A stretch of 64,000 bases of DNA from Marchantia polymorpha subsp. ruderalis (Eukaryota > Streptophyta > Marchantiopsida > Marchantiales > Marchantiaceae). Shown one piece after another: positions 35,504 to 46,943 of this stretch. The stretch's first letter is position 1; the number at the start of each line of letters is the position of its first letter. The notes under the pieces were generated by a model. That model worked only from the letters and a program-made list of their open reading frames with translations. It was not told the DNA's origin and searched no databases. The DNA lies in the NCBI GenBank assembly GCA_037833965.1, contig AP031355.1:30963501-31027500 (forward strand). The letters are read 5' to 3'. Both the position numbers and the translations under genes were made by a program.

Positions 35504-38324
35504 GTATATATAAAAAATATCCATCCTACAGCATCTGATTTATCCGAATTACTGTGAAATGACTACCGTCACTTTCGGAGTCACCTAATTTTCGTCTGCA
35601 TCTTCGGTAAAAGTTCCATCGGTAATAATGAATCACCGCATTTTTGTTAAAAATTTATAATCTTAGCGAGTAGCCAAATCAGGAAATTTTCAGCGTAAAG
35701 TTTAAAGCCTAAGAAAAGAAAATATCTGCTCATGTAACAAAGTTCGTTGACAATGAAAGGAAGAATAAGATGAAAAGGATCCAGATCGTCTATATAACAC
35801 CAAGACATGATGTTCGGCTTGGAATTAGGAAGAATAATGTGTTGGCGGGAGAAGTAAATTAAGCTTAGTCTGGATTCAGATTGTCTGAAACTACAACGGA
35901 TGGCGTACACTCATGCACTACAAATGTACACTTGTCATCTTTCCCATAAACATACGGACGGGAAGTACGGGAGTTCATGACCCTCTCATGAACTAGCCTA
36001 GTTGCGCAAAGCGTTTAAGCCATTGACAAATGGCTGCAGAGGTGCCTCACGTGATGAATACCATAGTCTGTTAATCGTGCTCCGGTTTTGTGCCTGTCCG
36101 CCTTGCTGGCATTACACTACTGGATGATACTATAAACAAAAATGCTTGGGAAACGCATAGTTTTGGCAATGCTTACGAAACTTTCGATTGGAGAAAGAAC
36201 TCATGTTGAACTGAGATACCACTCACAACCATACATTTCATCTCCATATTACTCTAGTAATTGACAACGTATTCATGTTTATACAAAGTTCTGTCACAGA
36301 GTTGTATAACCTACTACGCTATACATACCATGCTAATATTTTTGAGTATTTTATTCCTTCGATAAAATGATATGTTTATGTTATGCATTAGCATATTATT
36401 ACATTGTCCCGTAACGGATTGGCTACGTGATATTGTATCACATGTTAACGTCGAACTGAGACAATTTCATGTTGATTGTCCAAACATTTTATTGACACGT
36501 GACACGTGTTTTATTGTGTAGTATTGAATATAAACTCCAGTATTCAATTTTTTTTAACGATTTTAGGGTTTACAAACTCTTGCATATTTTTAATAAACCA
36601 ATTGTCTCTTTAAATATGAGATTTAGAAGATAATCAAGCAAAATATACTTTATACAATGAAAATTTTTGTAGGTATATTTCTTTTTTAAAATTATTTTGA
36701 AAATATTCAATTATGTTTTTAACATTATTTTAATTTAAAATTTAATATAATTTAATTAAATTCAATAAAATATTATTAAATTCAATTGAGAAAAATAAAA
36801 AAGTAGTTATAAAGTATGCAATATTTGATAAGCCGAAAACATCGCTATGGATATATTGAGTGATATTTATTTGTATGAAATCAATATAAAAGAATCATGA
36901 ATATATATAGAATAATTTTTTATTCAAATTATTTAATTATTCAAACGAATTTACAAATGGTTAAAAAAAATAAAATTTTTGGTTTTTTCTTGAAATAATA
37001 AATGTGAGTTTTAGTAAAATTGAATATATTTTTAGATATTTTTTATTTATAATTTTATGTGTAGTGCAAATACATTTTATTTTTTTTAGTTATGTAGATG
37101 ATGATAATTCATAGCAACAAAAATTCAATATGGATAATATGAACTCTAAGTATGAAGTAATGTTTTAATCCACTAGTAAAAAGCTTTGATCTTGCTATAC
37201 ATTATTTTTTATTACACTAACATAACATAACATAATTATTTCTGATCACGTTTTATTATATGTTAAAAAAATTTACAGCATAAATTTTTTCATCGACTCG
37301 TATATAATTAATATATTTAATCTGCTCATTACAATCTATTATGAAATATATAATTTCATGAAATTAATTTCAAATGTTTGATAGTAATATAGTAATCAAA
37401 TCACATATAAAAATTTCTTAAATAATGTTTTGTCATCATGAGTTTCTATCAAATCATTATAATTTTTGATAGTTTTGTACTGTTAGGAGATCATTCAAGT
37501 CATGATTTAACTCAATTTGGCTTAATTTTAGTAAGTGTATTTAAATATATTGTTATTATACAAGAGATGTCACAAAAGTTCTCAGCAACACCTTTTAGTA
37601 TTTTTGTAGTAAAACCTACGATGTTGAATCGATGTAGCTTGCAGGATTGAATCAGGAATTTCCATAGTGGTCTATGCTTGTGAGTTTTTGTATTTATCAT
37701 AAAGTGTGATTGCATTTTAATTTAATAGTGACATGTGAACTAAATCTATTTATTTTTATAGATAAAATTTTACCTACTTTTTAATAAAAATTTTGTCTCA
37801 AAAATTTGATGCCATCTACTATGTAACATTAAATATGCTTCCTTAATTTATATATACACATAATGATTTCTTTCTCTACTTTTTTCCAATGAGATTATTA
37901 ATTATTTCAATAAGTGATGATTATTGATAAAATTAAAGTAATTTTTTTTAAAAAAATTACATCCAAGAATTTTCCATTTTTATTCATTCTACATGATTTG
38001 AAATATAATTTGAATAAACTATACGGTTAAATCTCCCAATAGTGTCACCTTGTTTAAGTGACATCCTCCCATTGATAACATCAAAATGAAGAACCATTAG
38101 TTTTTAACTTTTTAGTCTGTCCAATAATAACATTACGTCACTATTGACAATAGTGGCATATTACTATATAATAGGGACAATGTAGATCTTTAATACCTAT
38201 CATTATGACCAAAATTATTGATTTTGAGCCGTTTTAGAACGAATGGCAGACTTTAGATTTCAAACATGGATTTAAAATCAGATGGACTGTACAAAAATTG
38301 TACGGTTTGTGCAGTCAAGATGCA

Positions 38325-38552
38325 CGAGAGAGTTTTCAGTGAAAATTTATAAAAACCGTGTTGTGACAATTTATTTTTCTTACTTCATCATTATTTATAC
38401 TTTGTCATAAGTTTGTTTCTTTTGCCTTGACAATGAATGGTCAAGATACATAAAAGAGAATTCAGTGAGAATTCATATAATGAAATTATGTTGTGAACAT
38501 TTATTTTCTTACTTCATCATTACTTATACTTTGTCATAAGTTTGTTTCTTCT
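38325..38552. repeat. two-unit tandem duplication, period about 128 bp
   Basis: About 38325-38424 and 38454-38551 share TTTATACTTTGTCATAAGTT-like text preceded by CTTACTTCATCATTA and an AGAGA...CAGTGA start. Copies are about 80-90 % alike by eye. The unit resembles the end of a copia-type LTR, so it may be a duplicated LTR fragment on plus. Confidence 0.75.
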
Positions 38553-38559
38553 TCCTGGA

Positions 38560-39715
38560 CGACAAAGAAGGAGTTGGAGCTCAATTCAAAGATTGGTAGT
38601 TAAGTAATCAAATCCAAAACTTTTTAGCAATTCTAGTATTTGCAATTCTGTAGTCAAATCCAAAACTCTTTAGCATGTTCAAAACTGTGGTGAGAATCAT
38701 GTAGACAAATGCAAATGATGATGCGTTGAATGATCAAGCAAAATTGAATAACCTCATGCTCTAAGTTTGCATCCAATCACACATCCGCAATTTACTTTTT
38801 TTAGAATTAATTTAGTAAAACATTAATAGACCCCATCTTGAAAGTTCAATTTTTTTTTGACACAGTAATCAAAAGCTTGCACGGTTTTATCCAAAGATGC
38901 ACTCACGATAGCACAATTTCCGATTCCCGATTGATTTGTATATAGCAAATAAGGTGGTTCATTTCTTGGTCAAAATCTCTTAGCCGACTTTCTAAAACTC
39001 GACACTGTTCACCACCTCTCGATAATGTCAACGTCCAGCCAAAGTTTAAAACGTTCTTGCTTCTAGAAATGTTGATCAAATTTATCTACTTTCAATTGAC
39101 TCGTCTACATTTCACAAGTTAGTGTTCGTATGCCATTGGAAATCAATTGATCTAAGAGCAGCGGACTCTTACAGAAGGCATCTGATTGAACCACAACTCA
39201 AAATATGTATGAATTCACACATTTCAACTTACATACAAACCTAGATTCATAAAAAAAAACATTATAGTACACAATCTCTTGTTGTTCTTTTCTCCTTGTG
39301 TATCTCTTAGAGAATATGACAAGTTCAATGTGATAAGTCACAGTGAATGATTGATTACTAGTAAAATAACACAATGACTTATGGCGATAATTTGCAAAAC
39401 TAGGCGACTATAGTTAACCATATACTTTACGTGTTTCGTGATCTATCTTCTGACAATAGATGCATGTATTTGATTGTAAGGTTCATTTCTAGGGCTCTTA
39501 TGGAGGTTTATCATTCTATGCTTACCATACAAAACGAACTGCTTGGATACTCCATGACTTTATAACAAGAAAAATATTGAAAGTCTACCTTTTGATAACT
39601 CCGCTTGAAATTATGATCAAAAGCTTATCTTGATATTAGGGAAATAATAACTGAAATTTGCAACCTTACATAGGTAGAATCTTGTTCTTCAATCTCTATT
39701 GTAACATATATTGTA
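38560..39715. other. AT-rich intergenic DNA
   Basis: Nothing recognised apart from a homopolymer T run near 38848 and short frames without domains. Confidence 0.4.
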
Positions 39716-39716
39716 T

Positions 39717-39717
39717 G

Positions 39718-39755
<38 letters not shown>
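39717..39755. repeat. TA microsatellite
   Basis: GTATGTATGTA followed by about 15 TA units. A likely polymorphic and breakage-prone site. Confidence 0.9.
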
Positions 39756-39757
<2 letters not shown>

Positions 39758-39878
39758 GGTCACACAGTCGATAAGATATTGTATAACTGAAATTGAACAA
39801 TTAACATATCATATTTATCGATCCGCACGTCTTGTATTCTTCCATTGTTAAAAAGCTTTGTTTCACCAAATAAGTTCA

Positions 39879-39915
39879 TAATTTTTCAGATGTGTTAAAC
39901 ACATCTGAAAAATTA
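39879..39915. repeat. near-continuous perfect palindrome, 18-bp arms
   Basis: TAATTTTTCAGATGTGTT at 39879-39896, one central A, and the exact reverse complement at 39898-39915. Arms are 18/18 paired with a 1-nt centre, so it would extrude as a cruciform or be hard to clone. No gene flanks it. Confidence 0.85.
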
Positions 39916-40274
39916 CTTGTTATTCAATAAGAGAAAAACGGAAACCTAACAATTTAACATCTTCCAGTATATCAATTCTTCATATATAAATTGATTAACG
40001 AAAAAATAAATTCGAAAATTCGAAACTTAAGGATACACAGAAAGTGGAATGGTGATCATTAGTCATACAACTTAGCAGGTATAAATGAAACTTTTAAAAA
40101 TTTTTTAAAAAAATCGTAATGTAGTCATGAAATTAATAAGAAAAAAAGTCCTTCGTGTTAATCTGTCTTTTCCAAATTCATTTTCAACACTTCCAATTTT
40201 CCTTGTTCTTTAGTGTCTATACTAACATGTAACCAGCAATAATATGCTACCTATATACAATGCGCTAATACGAT

Positions 40275-40765
40275 ATGTTTTTTTTCCACTGGTTGCTTGT
40301 GTTTATTGTTCGTTCATCACCCCTTCTTGTAGCAGACTTGTCGTCCTCAGGGCACTATACATCTCATAAAATAATACCATCTGGTGGTGACTATGCCACA
40401 GGAAATAGAATATCAACCATGATGTACTGTAGTAGCAGAATTTGGCCTATGGTCGTGGTCACCGACACGCCATAGTCGATGTATGGTCCAACCAGAGGCT
40501 CCGGAAAGATCTGGAGACAGCTACGAGACGCCACCGTCGAGCACTGTCCGGGCATTACAATCCAACCAAAGTTCTGCAGAAGAGACGGGGCACTCGTCAC
40601 CCATGTCTGGGAGCTGCTCGTAAACCCTGTCAACGTCATGTTCGCAGCAGGGACTCCAACATGACACGTGTCAAACACAAAAGCCTTTTACATGCTTGGT
40701 GGGAGATTCACAGTTCCCCACATGGCGGACATGTGCGATCCTCATCTGGCCATGTCCTGGGGGTC
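40275..40765 (+). pseudogene. possible gene relic in GC-rich island, family unknown
   Basis: A single plus-strand frame reads protein-like for about 160 codons, with an in-frame TAG at 40473 and a TGA at 40665. Its pieces include SGGDYATGNRIS, VEHCPGITIQPKFCRR and VWELLVNPVNVMFAAGTP, then FYMLGGRFTVPHMADMC, ending at a TAA near 40762. The start (MFFFHWLLVFIV) looks like a signal peptide. However, the minus strand is also open at 40678-40391 (Cys- and Ser-rich), so the coding strand is not certain. If the plus reading is right, this is a secreted or membrane-anchored protein gene broken by two stops. No family is recognised. Confidence 0.3.
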
Positions 40766-41560
40766 TCCTCTCGCAGCTTAAACCATGCTGGAAAAATCTA
40801 AACACTTAATGTTAATATCCACGCTCATGAATATGAAGAGGGCAGCTTTCACTCTACGGCGGAGAGACATGGATGCCAATGGCAAGTAATGTAGCGTACA
40901 GGTGGTTCTTGTACCGAACCACCAGTACGCAGCGCCCGCAGCATCCTGATCTTGTTTACTCCAATTAGGCGGCTGGAATGGATATCCGTGCGGCGATTCT
41001 CTGATGATGCTCAATATACGGCACCACCGCACTCTCCAGTGAGGCGGGTCCTCCTGGTAGTTTCATTTGTCAACTTGCGTCTCACTGCTGACGTCTCTTG
41101 AGCATGCCCCGGCCGGCGCTGGTGAAGGTGCGGCGGTCAGTATCGACATGGCCTTTGACATATCAAACGTAAGATCCATGTGGATGCAGCTCGCAGGAAG
41201 CCGCTCCACGAACATCCGGCACCGTGGCGCCTCTCGTGCCGGTTGCTTCGGGGAGAAGCTACGGGAGCCGTGGTTGATGTCTTCCTTGATATCTTTTCCA
41301 GCCACAACGTGAAGGCATATCTTCGAGGCAACAGTTCTCTCGCTCGTTTCTGGGGGATTGCTGGATTTGTGTGGATGATGACTAGGCGTTTCATGTTTGC
41401 CTTTGACTTGTTTCGGCGTGGGGTAAGCATAACAATGGATTCGAGGATACGTGTGAATATAGGGATTCTGCTTATTGAAGGGGGAAAAAAACGAATAACC
41501 GAGGAAATAAGATGAGAAACCAAGCGACTAAGTTCCTGCGAGGGCGGATAGCAAATACAC
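40766..41560. other. rest of the GC-rich island
   Basis: Open frames on both strands (minus 41032-40778 with AAGAAYWWFGTRT, minus 41305-41063, plus 41067-41515). None is recognised. The minus reading could be earlier exons of a minus-strand gene ending at 40391. GC content drops sharply at about 41560. Confidence 0.3.
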
Positions 41561-41699
41561 TATATTGAATTTTATATATCTATCCATAACAGATTATACA
41601 CGTTATATTTTTAAAATGAAATTAAATGATAATTAAAAAATCAACATTTATATTCGTTATTCTTCTATAAATTATTCAAGCAAATGTTTCCTCTCTGAA

Positions 41700-42330
41700 G
41701 AATCTCTATATATATCTTGTTCCACTCAATTTGACATCAAAGTCTATGGATAATCGTCTCTCCAAAGATATTATGATGTTACCATCAATAACAAACCAAA
41801 TGATGTTTTACCAACCAAGTTCAGATTACCCTTTTATATATTGATATATTTACTTTGGTGTATTGAATTGAATAAATAAACATCATATCGTTAATGACTT
41901 CATGAGCAAATACCTTCTTATGATTTGCATGAACAACAAATGATTTATTATTCATTGTGTCTTCAAACATCTGAATGTTTACATGTGAGTATTATATAAT
42001 ACCTTGAAATAGTAGTTTTCTTTGATAAAATAAATTAACAATCATACATACTTTATGAATAAATGACTCTAAATTTTGATTTTTCTTCCAATCATCACAA
42101 TCTCATTAACATACAAGGATCTGAGTACATAATAATTGATATCTTCTCTTAACACTGAAAATTGAAACTTTCCTCCTGTTATTAATGTAGCTTTGTGAAA
42201 CTAATGAACATTCATTGACCATTTTCTACAATTTTCATATACCTTTCATGACAACTGTACGAATATGTATGAATTCATATGTATAGATACTGGAAACAAA
42301 GTATTGTTGAAGATGTAATAGTTCATATGG
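41700..42330 (-). mobile_element. Ty1/copia retroelement fossil fragment
   Basis: Minus-strand AT-shifted debris with a recognisable reverse transcriptase patch near 42075-42120 (SLYVNEIVMIG in one short frame). It is old and broken many times; neither LTR nor ends could be fixed. Confidence 0.4.
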
Positions 42331-43860
42331 CTAAAACATGCAACACATAACTGATGAATGCAAGCAACACATTAAGTATTACTCTTATTAGTAAAGTTAG
42401 TGAAAAAATTTTTATGAAGTTTGAATGACATGTTTTAAGACAATACGTATTTGCAATTACTCAAATAAAAGCTAAAGAAAAATATATGATACTAAACTAA
42501 TGGTAATTTTTGCAACTTTTTTTAAAATTGATAAATTTCTAATGATCATCTTGAAATGAATTCAAACAAGAAAATGCGAACAGAAAGTCAACAGAAATTA
42601 TACCTGGTTGATCACTTTGAATTACATCTGCAAAAACACCAAAAAATTCAATGAAATATACTCATTTATGTTACAAAGAGCTACAACCAACTTTCATATA
42701 TAATGATAAAGTGCCTAGCCTAATTATATCTTACAGAAATGAACAAAGTTAAGAAAACTTGAATAAACTCATAATAAATTCTTCCTTGATCATATTTTGG
42801 ATAGCATAATCGCTAGAATGTAGATAATCACTCTAAATAAAATATCAAAAGAAAATCTAACATAGTTATTTTTATAATTTATAGCTAGTTAGAATTAAAT
42901 CCTAGCCATAACATGATTGGGTCAAAACATATATAGAGAAAAATATTGTTAAGAAATTTTACTTGTGCTCTTTATGCAAAACTTGCAAAGTAGCACAATG
43001 TCTATTAAAACTTTCCAAAGATTTTAAAGAAGAATAGAGATTTCAATGAAAAGAACATAGTATTGATTTATACTTTTGAAGCTTAAAGAATCAACGACTT
43101 TATTCAATTTGCAAAATGTTCTTTCTAACGTTCTTACAATCTTAACAAGTTATGAACTTTTTTTAAAGATTTTTTAGATTGATTAGAATCAAATATGAGC
43201 AATTATTTTATTCAAAAATATAGTGTAAATAATTTAAGAAAATAAAAAAGAATCTTATGACTAGTGAAAAGTTAAATATGCTTCACTAAATCTATTGTTG
43301 GTATTCTAGTGAATATCACCAATCACTATTTCAAGCTTACTTGTTTGCTATAAAAATCGAGCAATCAATTTCTTCTTGTAACTCATATTGACGATAGACA
43401 TAATAAAAAAGGGCCAAAGAAAAGTGAAAATTGCTGATTTCTCCAAGTCTCAGTGCTTATTACAAAACAAAAAATCAAAGCGTCAAGGTGTTCTTCACTT
43501 TCACAATCCAAGCCATCATTTATTTCATTTTTAGTAGAATTCAGCTTTCACATTTTGTTTCAATATACTCTAAAGATTAGCTTGAACTTGTTTGAGTTGC
43601 AAAAGTGATCAATGAATCTTTGACTAAAATCATTTTAATGCTAAAAAAAGAAGAAGAAGATTTTTCATCGAGTTACTCCTAACACTCAAACTTTTTTCAT
43701 TAGATTTTCAAAGTTTAAAATTCATCAACGTTAATGTCAAAGCTCTAAAATTAATATGCAATGAGTTCTCTACAATGATTACAATTCACAAATCAAACAC
43801 TTTTAGCCATTTAAATTATCTAGGATATCGAGGTTTTTACTTAACCTAAAATGCTTACTC
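42331..43860. other. AT-rich debris, partly copia-related
   Basis: The stretch 42900-43000 is similar to 52380-52480, which lies at the 3' end of another copia fossil. At least part of this segment therefore comes from the same retroelement family. No gene. Confidence 0.4.
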
Positions 43861-45240
43861 GGAGCGTTTAAGTTTTGTTTTATTCGATGGGAGCACTTTG
43901 AAGGTACACATCACGCATGTTCTAGTGTGAAAAGATGTTGCAGTTGGTGAAATTGTGACAGCGAAATTATCTTGTCGTCCTCATTGAATCTCTCAAATCT
44001 CCACACAGCGCAATTGGACCCGGATACTTCTTTGTCCGAGAGTTTTCCATTGCAACAAAATTCGTAAATTACCCAACACTTGAATCACAAGTCCTCCGCT
44101 TCCTTCTTGTGAATTTTCTCCACATATTTCACACATCCGCTGTTGCTCACAAAGTCTAATTTTCAACAGCTCAATTTCCAAAACCTCTGTGCACTCGTGA
44201 CAATGTTTGTCAAAGTTCATCGTTTTGAGATTTGCGATCACAAAGGTCTCCTCATATCATATACGAGCTTTAGTGCATAGGAACAACTTTTAGAAGTTGG
44301 CGGCGATGTGCCGTCGTTAGGATCCCAACGGATAAACTAAACTTGATGGGTTCCATCAAGCAGTTTAGGTTCCGATGGGGTTTCATCAAGTAAATAACTC
44401 TAGAATCATCAAAAGTTCAAGTTAAATGCGGAAATGTTTGATATTAATAGACTTCACAAAATTGCATACATCAGCGCATCTGTCAGTGAAGTAATCTACA
44501 ACATTGAACATTGCAACTGCAAAGCTTAAACACGTGAAGATTCTTAAACAACACACAAACAAACTAAACACAATCATATAGGCGAGCTTAAACTAAAAAT
44601 TTTATCCAAGGTTTTTCTTGTTAGTAAAATCTGACTACTTGCTCAGATAGTAATTGATAAGTATTAAAATTATAATGTGCAATCAGATAGCAGACAAAAA
44701 AATACATGATTCATCAAAAATAATACATGGGTAATGAACATGTTTTAGTCCAACAAAACACAACAAACTAATTTTTGTTGTGTAATGGAAATGCAACACA
44801 AAAAAAAAACCCGAAAGCACAAAGAGTAGATGCATGCAGACTTTACCCTGCTTGTCAGGGTCAAGCTACGTCCATGGAAACAAAAGGGTTTATTAGAAAT
44901 CAGAAAACAATGTTTCGGCTAATCTCCGTATGGCCATACTATTTAGTCTAGAGAAGTTACTTGGGTTATCTTTTGACTTGAGTTATCACTAACATGTTAT
45001 AATGAGATACCACCAACTTTCATATATTACAAGATACTATCTAGCTTAACTAACTTGGATTAACTTAACAAAAATTAACCGGGATCTGAATTAACTCCTA
45101 ACACATCTTCCACAGTCTAACATGTTGTCTTAGTATTATATATAATTTAGTTTGAAAGCAAAAAAAATTAAAACTATGTCAAATTATTTGTAAGTTGTAT
45201 TAAATCATGTGCCCACCAAGTGAATGATAATTCCGAAAAA
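43861..45240. other. intergenic DNA with a short minus-strand frame
   Basis: A minus-strand frame at 44241-43993 (ATG inside at about 44220) contains two Cys pairs, HCHEC and MCEIC, which could be a metal-binding fragment. It is only about 75 codons and has no partner exon. Around 44340-44395 two GATGGG...CATCAAG motifs form short hairpins. Nothing else was recognised. Confidence 0.3.
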
Positions 45241-45242
45241 TA

Positions 45243-45790
45243 AGTTCTAGCTTCATCCTGAATTGCACGGAAGCTTCCTGGCCTAAGCCCTAAGTAGGGA
45301 AAAAGAAGTATATAAAATAAACATGAATTTATAATATTATAACCCTTTTAACTGTTTAAATGAGATACTATCTCCTTACACAATATCATCATCAGTATAC
45401 CAAGTCCAATCTAGCTTCATCACGAAGTGCACAAGACACCATACATGACTGGTATCTTGGCATGATCTTGTATATATAATCTTAAGAAAGCTTTAAATTG
45501 AATATAATTAGATGCTGAATTCCTCCCTCAACATAATTATCATACCAATTCCAATCAAGTTTCTTCATGAAGTGCCAAAACATCATATAAAAAGAAACAT
45601 GAGAATGTAATCTCTACAATGCTTTTCATTGAAGATAATTGTGATGCTGACTCCTTCCACAACATTAACAAGTCCAATCTAGCTTCATCATTAGTTCCAC
45701 GTGATAACATATATAATAAACATGAACATAATTGCTATGCTAACTATTTCCACAACGATATCAGTATATCAAATCCAATTGACAAAGTAT
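45243..45790. repeat. diverged tandem repeat, units 100-150 bp
   Basis: Unit starts TCCAATCTAGCTTCATC followed by (A/T)(C/T)GAAGTGCAC-like text occur at about 45404, 45550 and 45673, with partial ones at about 45243 and 45774. Between them, ACATGAA...ATAATTG...ATGCTGA...CTTCCACAAC-like text recurs. Unit length shrinks from about 146 to 101 bp, so it is an old minisatellite-like array. Confidence 0.7.
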
Positions 45791-46943
45791 CAACGTAAAA
45801 TATGTGCAAGCATGGGTAAAATAGGCGATCGTATGCCACGATGCCTAGATTACCTAGATGTCAATGTGGTGTCTTGACTAAATTAACGACTTGTATATGG
45901 CTCATATAAGGCATACGTCTTACTCGCGGGCTGAAATTAACACAAGACTGGGCAACCGAATAGAGGTTCCCCAAGTAGATGAAATTATATCAATCCAAGA
46001 AATTCTTTGGGTTGGTACTCAAACAAGTGGAGAACAAAAGTTGAAAGCCTTTGAAAGTGACATTCAGAGTGAAAGTCCCAAGGATCATTCAAGATGACAA
46101 TTTTGTGGCTAATCCTCGTTTGACATGTAATGAAAATGAGTATAAAATCGCTCGGTATCTTTCGTTGAGTCAAATTTATAAAATGTGGATTTTCAGATAG
46201 AAAGAAGGTTATAATGTTAAACTCCTCCGTTCGAAATACTAGCTTTCAATTTTATTGAGCACTGCTCTCGATTTCATGGTGTTTACAAGTTCAATATGCA
46301 CGAGAAATTTCAGTCTCTAAAACTTGACTTTTGGAGTATGTACAAGTGGCTACAAAGAAATTTGCCGTCAGATTGACAAACTGCAACTTCTTATAGGCTT
46401 CAACTATTATTTGCAGTTTGATCCGTCTTCAAACATTGTATCTGAAACATGATCACGAGGTAAATGAAGCATGGAACGGTAGCAACTTAATGTAATATAT
46501 GGACAATAGACCACTAACAAAGAAAGAGAATAGTACGGCCAAAAAGTTCCTCTTGAATTGCTTCCATGATTATTGGGTGCTGTTTCTCAAGTTTAACCAT
46601 TTTCAGTTGATTCTATATCTTTGACAAAGCATTTACCAGATGATCACTTCCAGAAAAAACTCCTTTCTTAGCTAGCACCGATGACTCGTGAAGGTCAACA
46701 ATCGTAACAGCGGGTTTGTGCTGTTCCACAGCTTTTCATTGCATTGGCAAGCACTAGTGTATACAATAATCTTATTATCCTAACACCGACTCTCACATAA
46801 TCATTTACTCCTATACAAGCGCATGACATCATGGGCCGTGCAGTTGCTCAGTGCACAACCTCAATCACACTGGGCTCTTCAGTCGCCCATTAGATTGGAA
46901 TTGATCAAGTTTAACCACCAGCCGATTAGTCCTTAAGACCACT
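45791..46943. other. intergenic, 3' side of MED17
   Basis: No gene recognised. The part next to 46943 is presumably the MED17 3' untranslated region. Confidence 0.4.

Larger units (their letters stand above)
33901..38020. other. AT-rich intergenic DNA
   Basis: No gene recognised. The section 36480-38020 is extremely AT-rich with long A and T runs and no frame of interest. It probably represents very old, decayed repeats. Confidence 0.45.

Noticed and set aside
40442-40801. Arg/His-rich plus-strand frame of 119 codons
   Set aside because: Composition is that of an out-of-frame shadow of the neighbouring frame.
45243-45790. CRISPR-like array
   Set aside because: The repeats are diverged, unequally spaced and long, and the genome is a plant nucleus.
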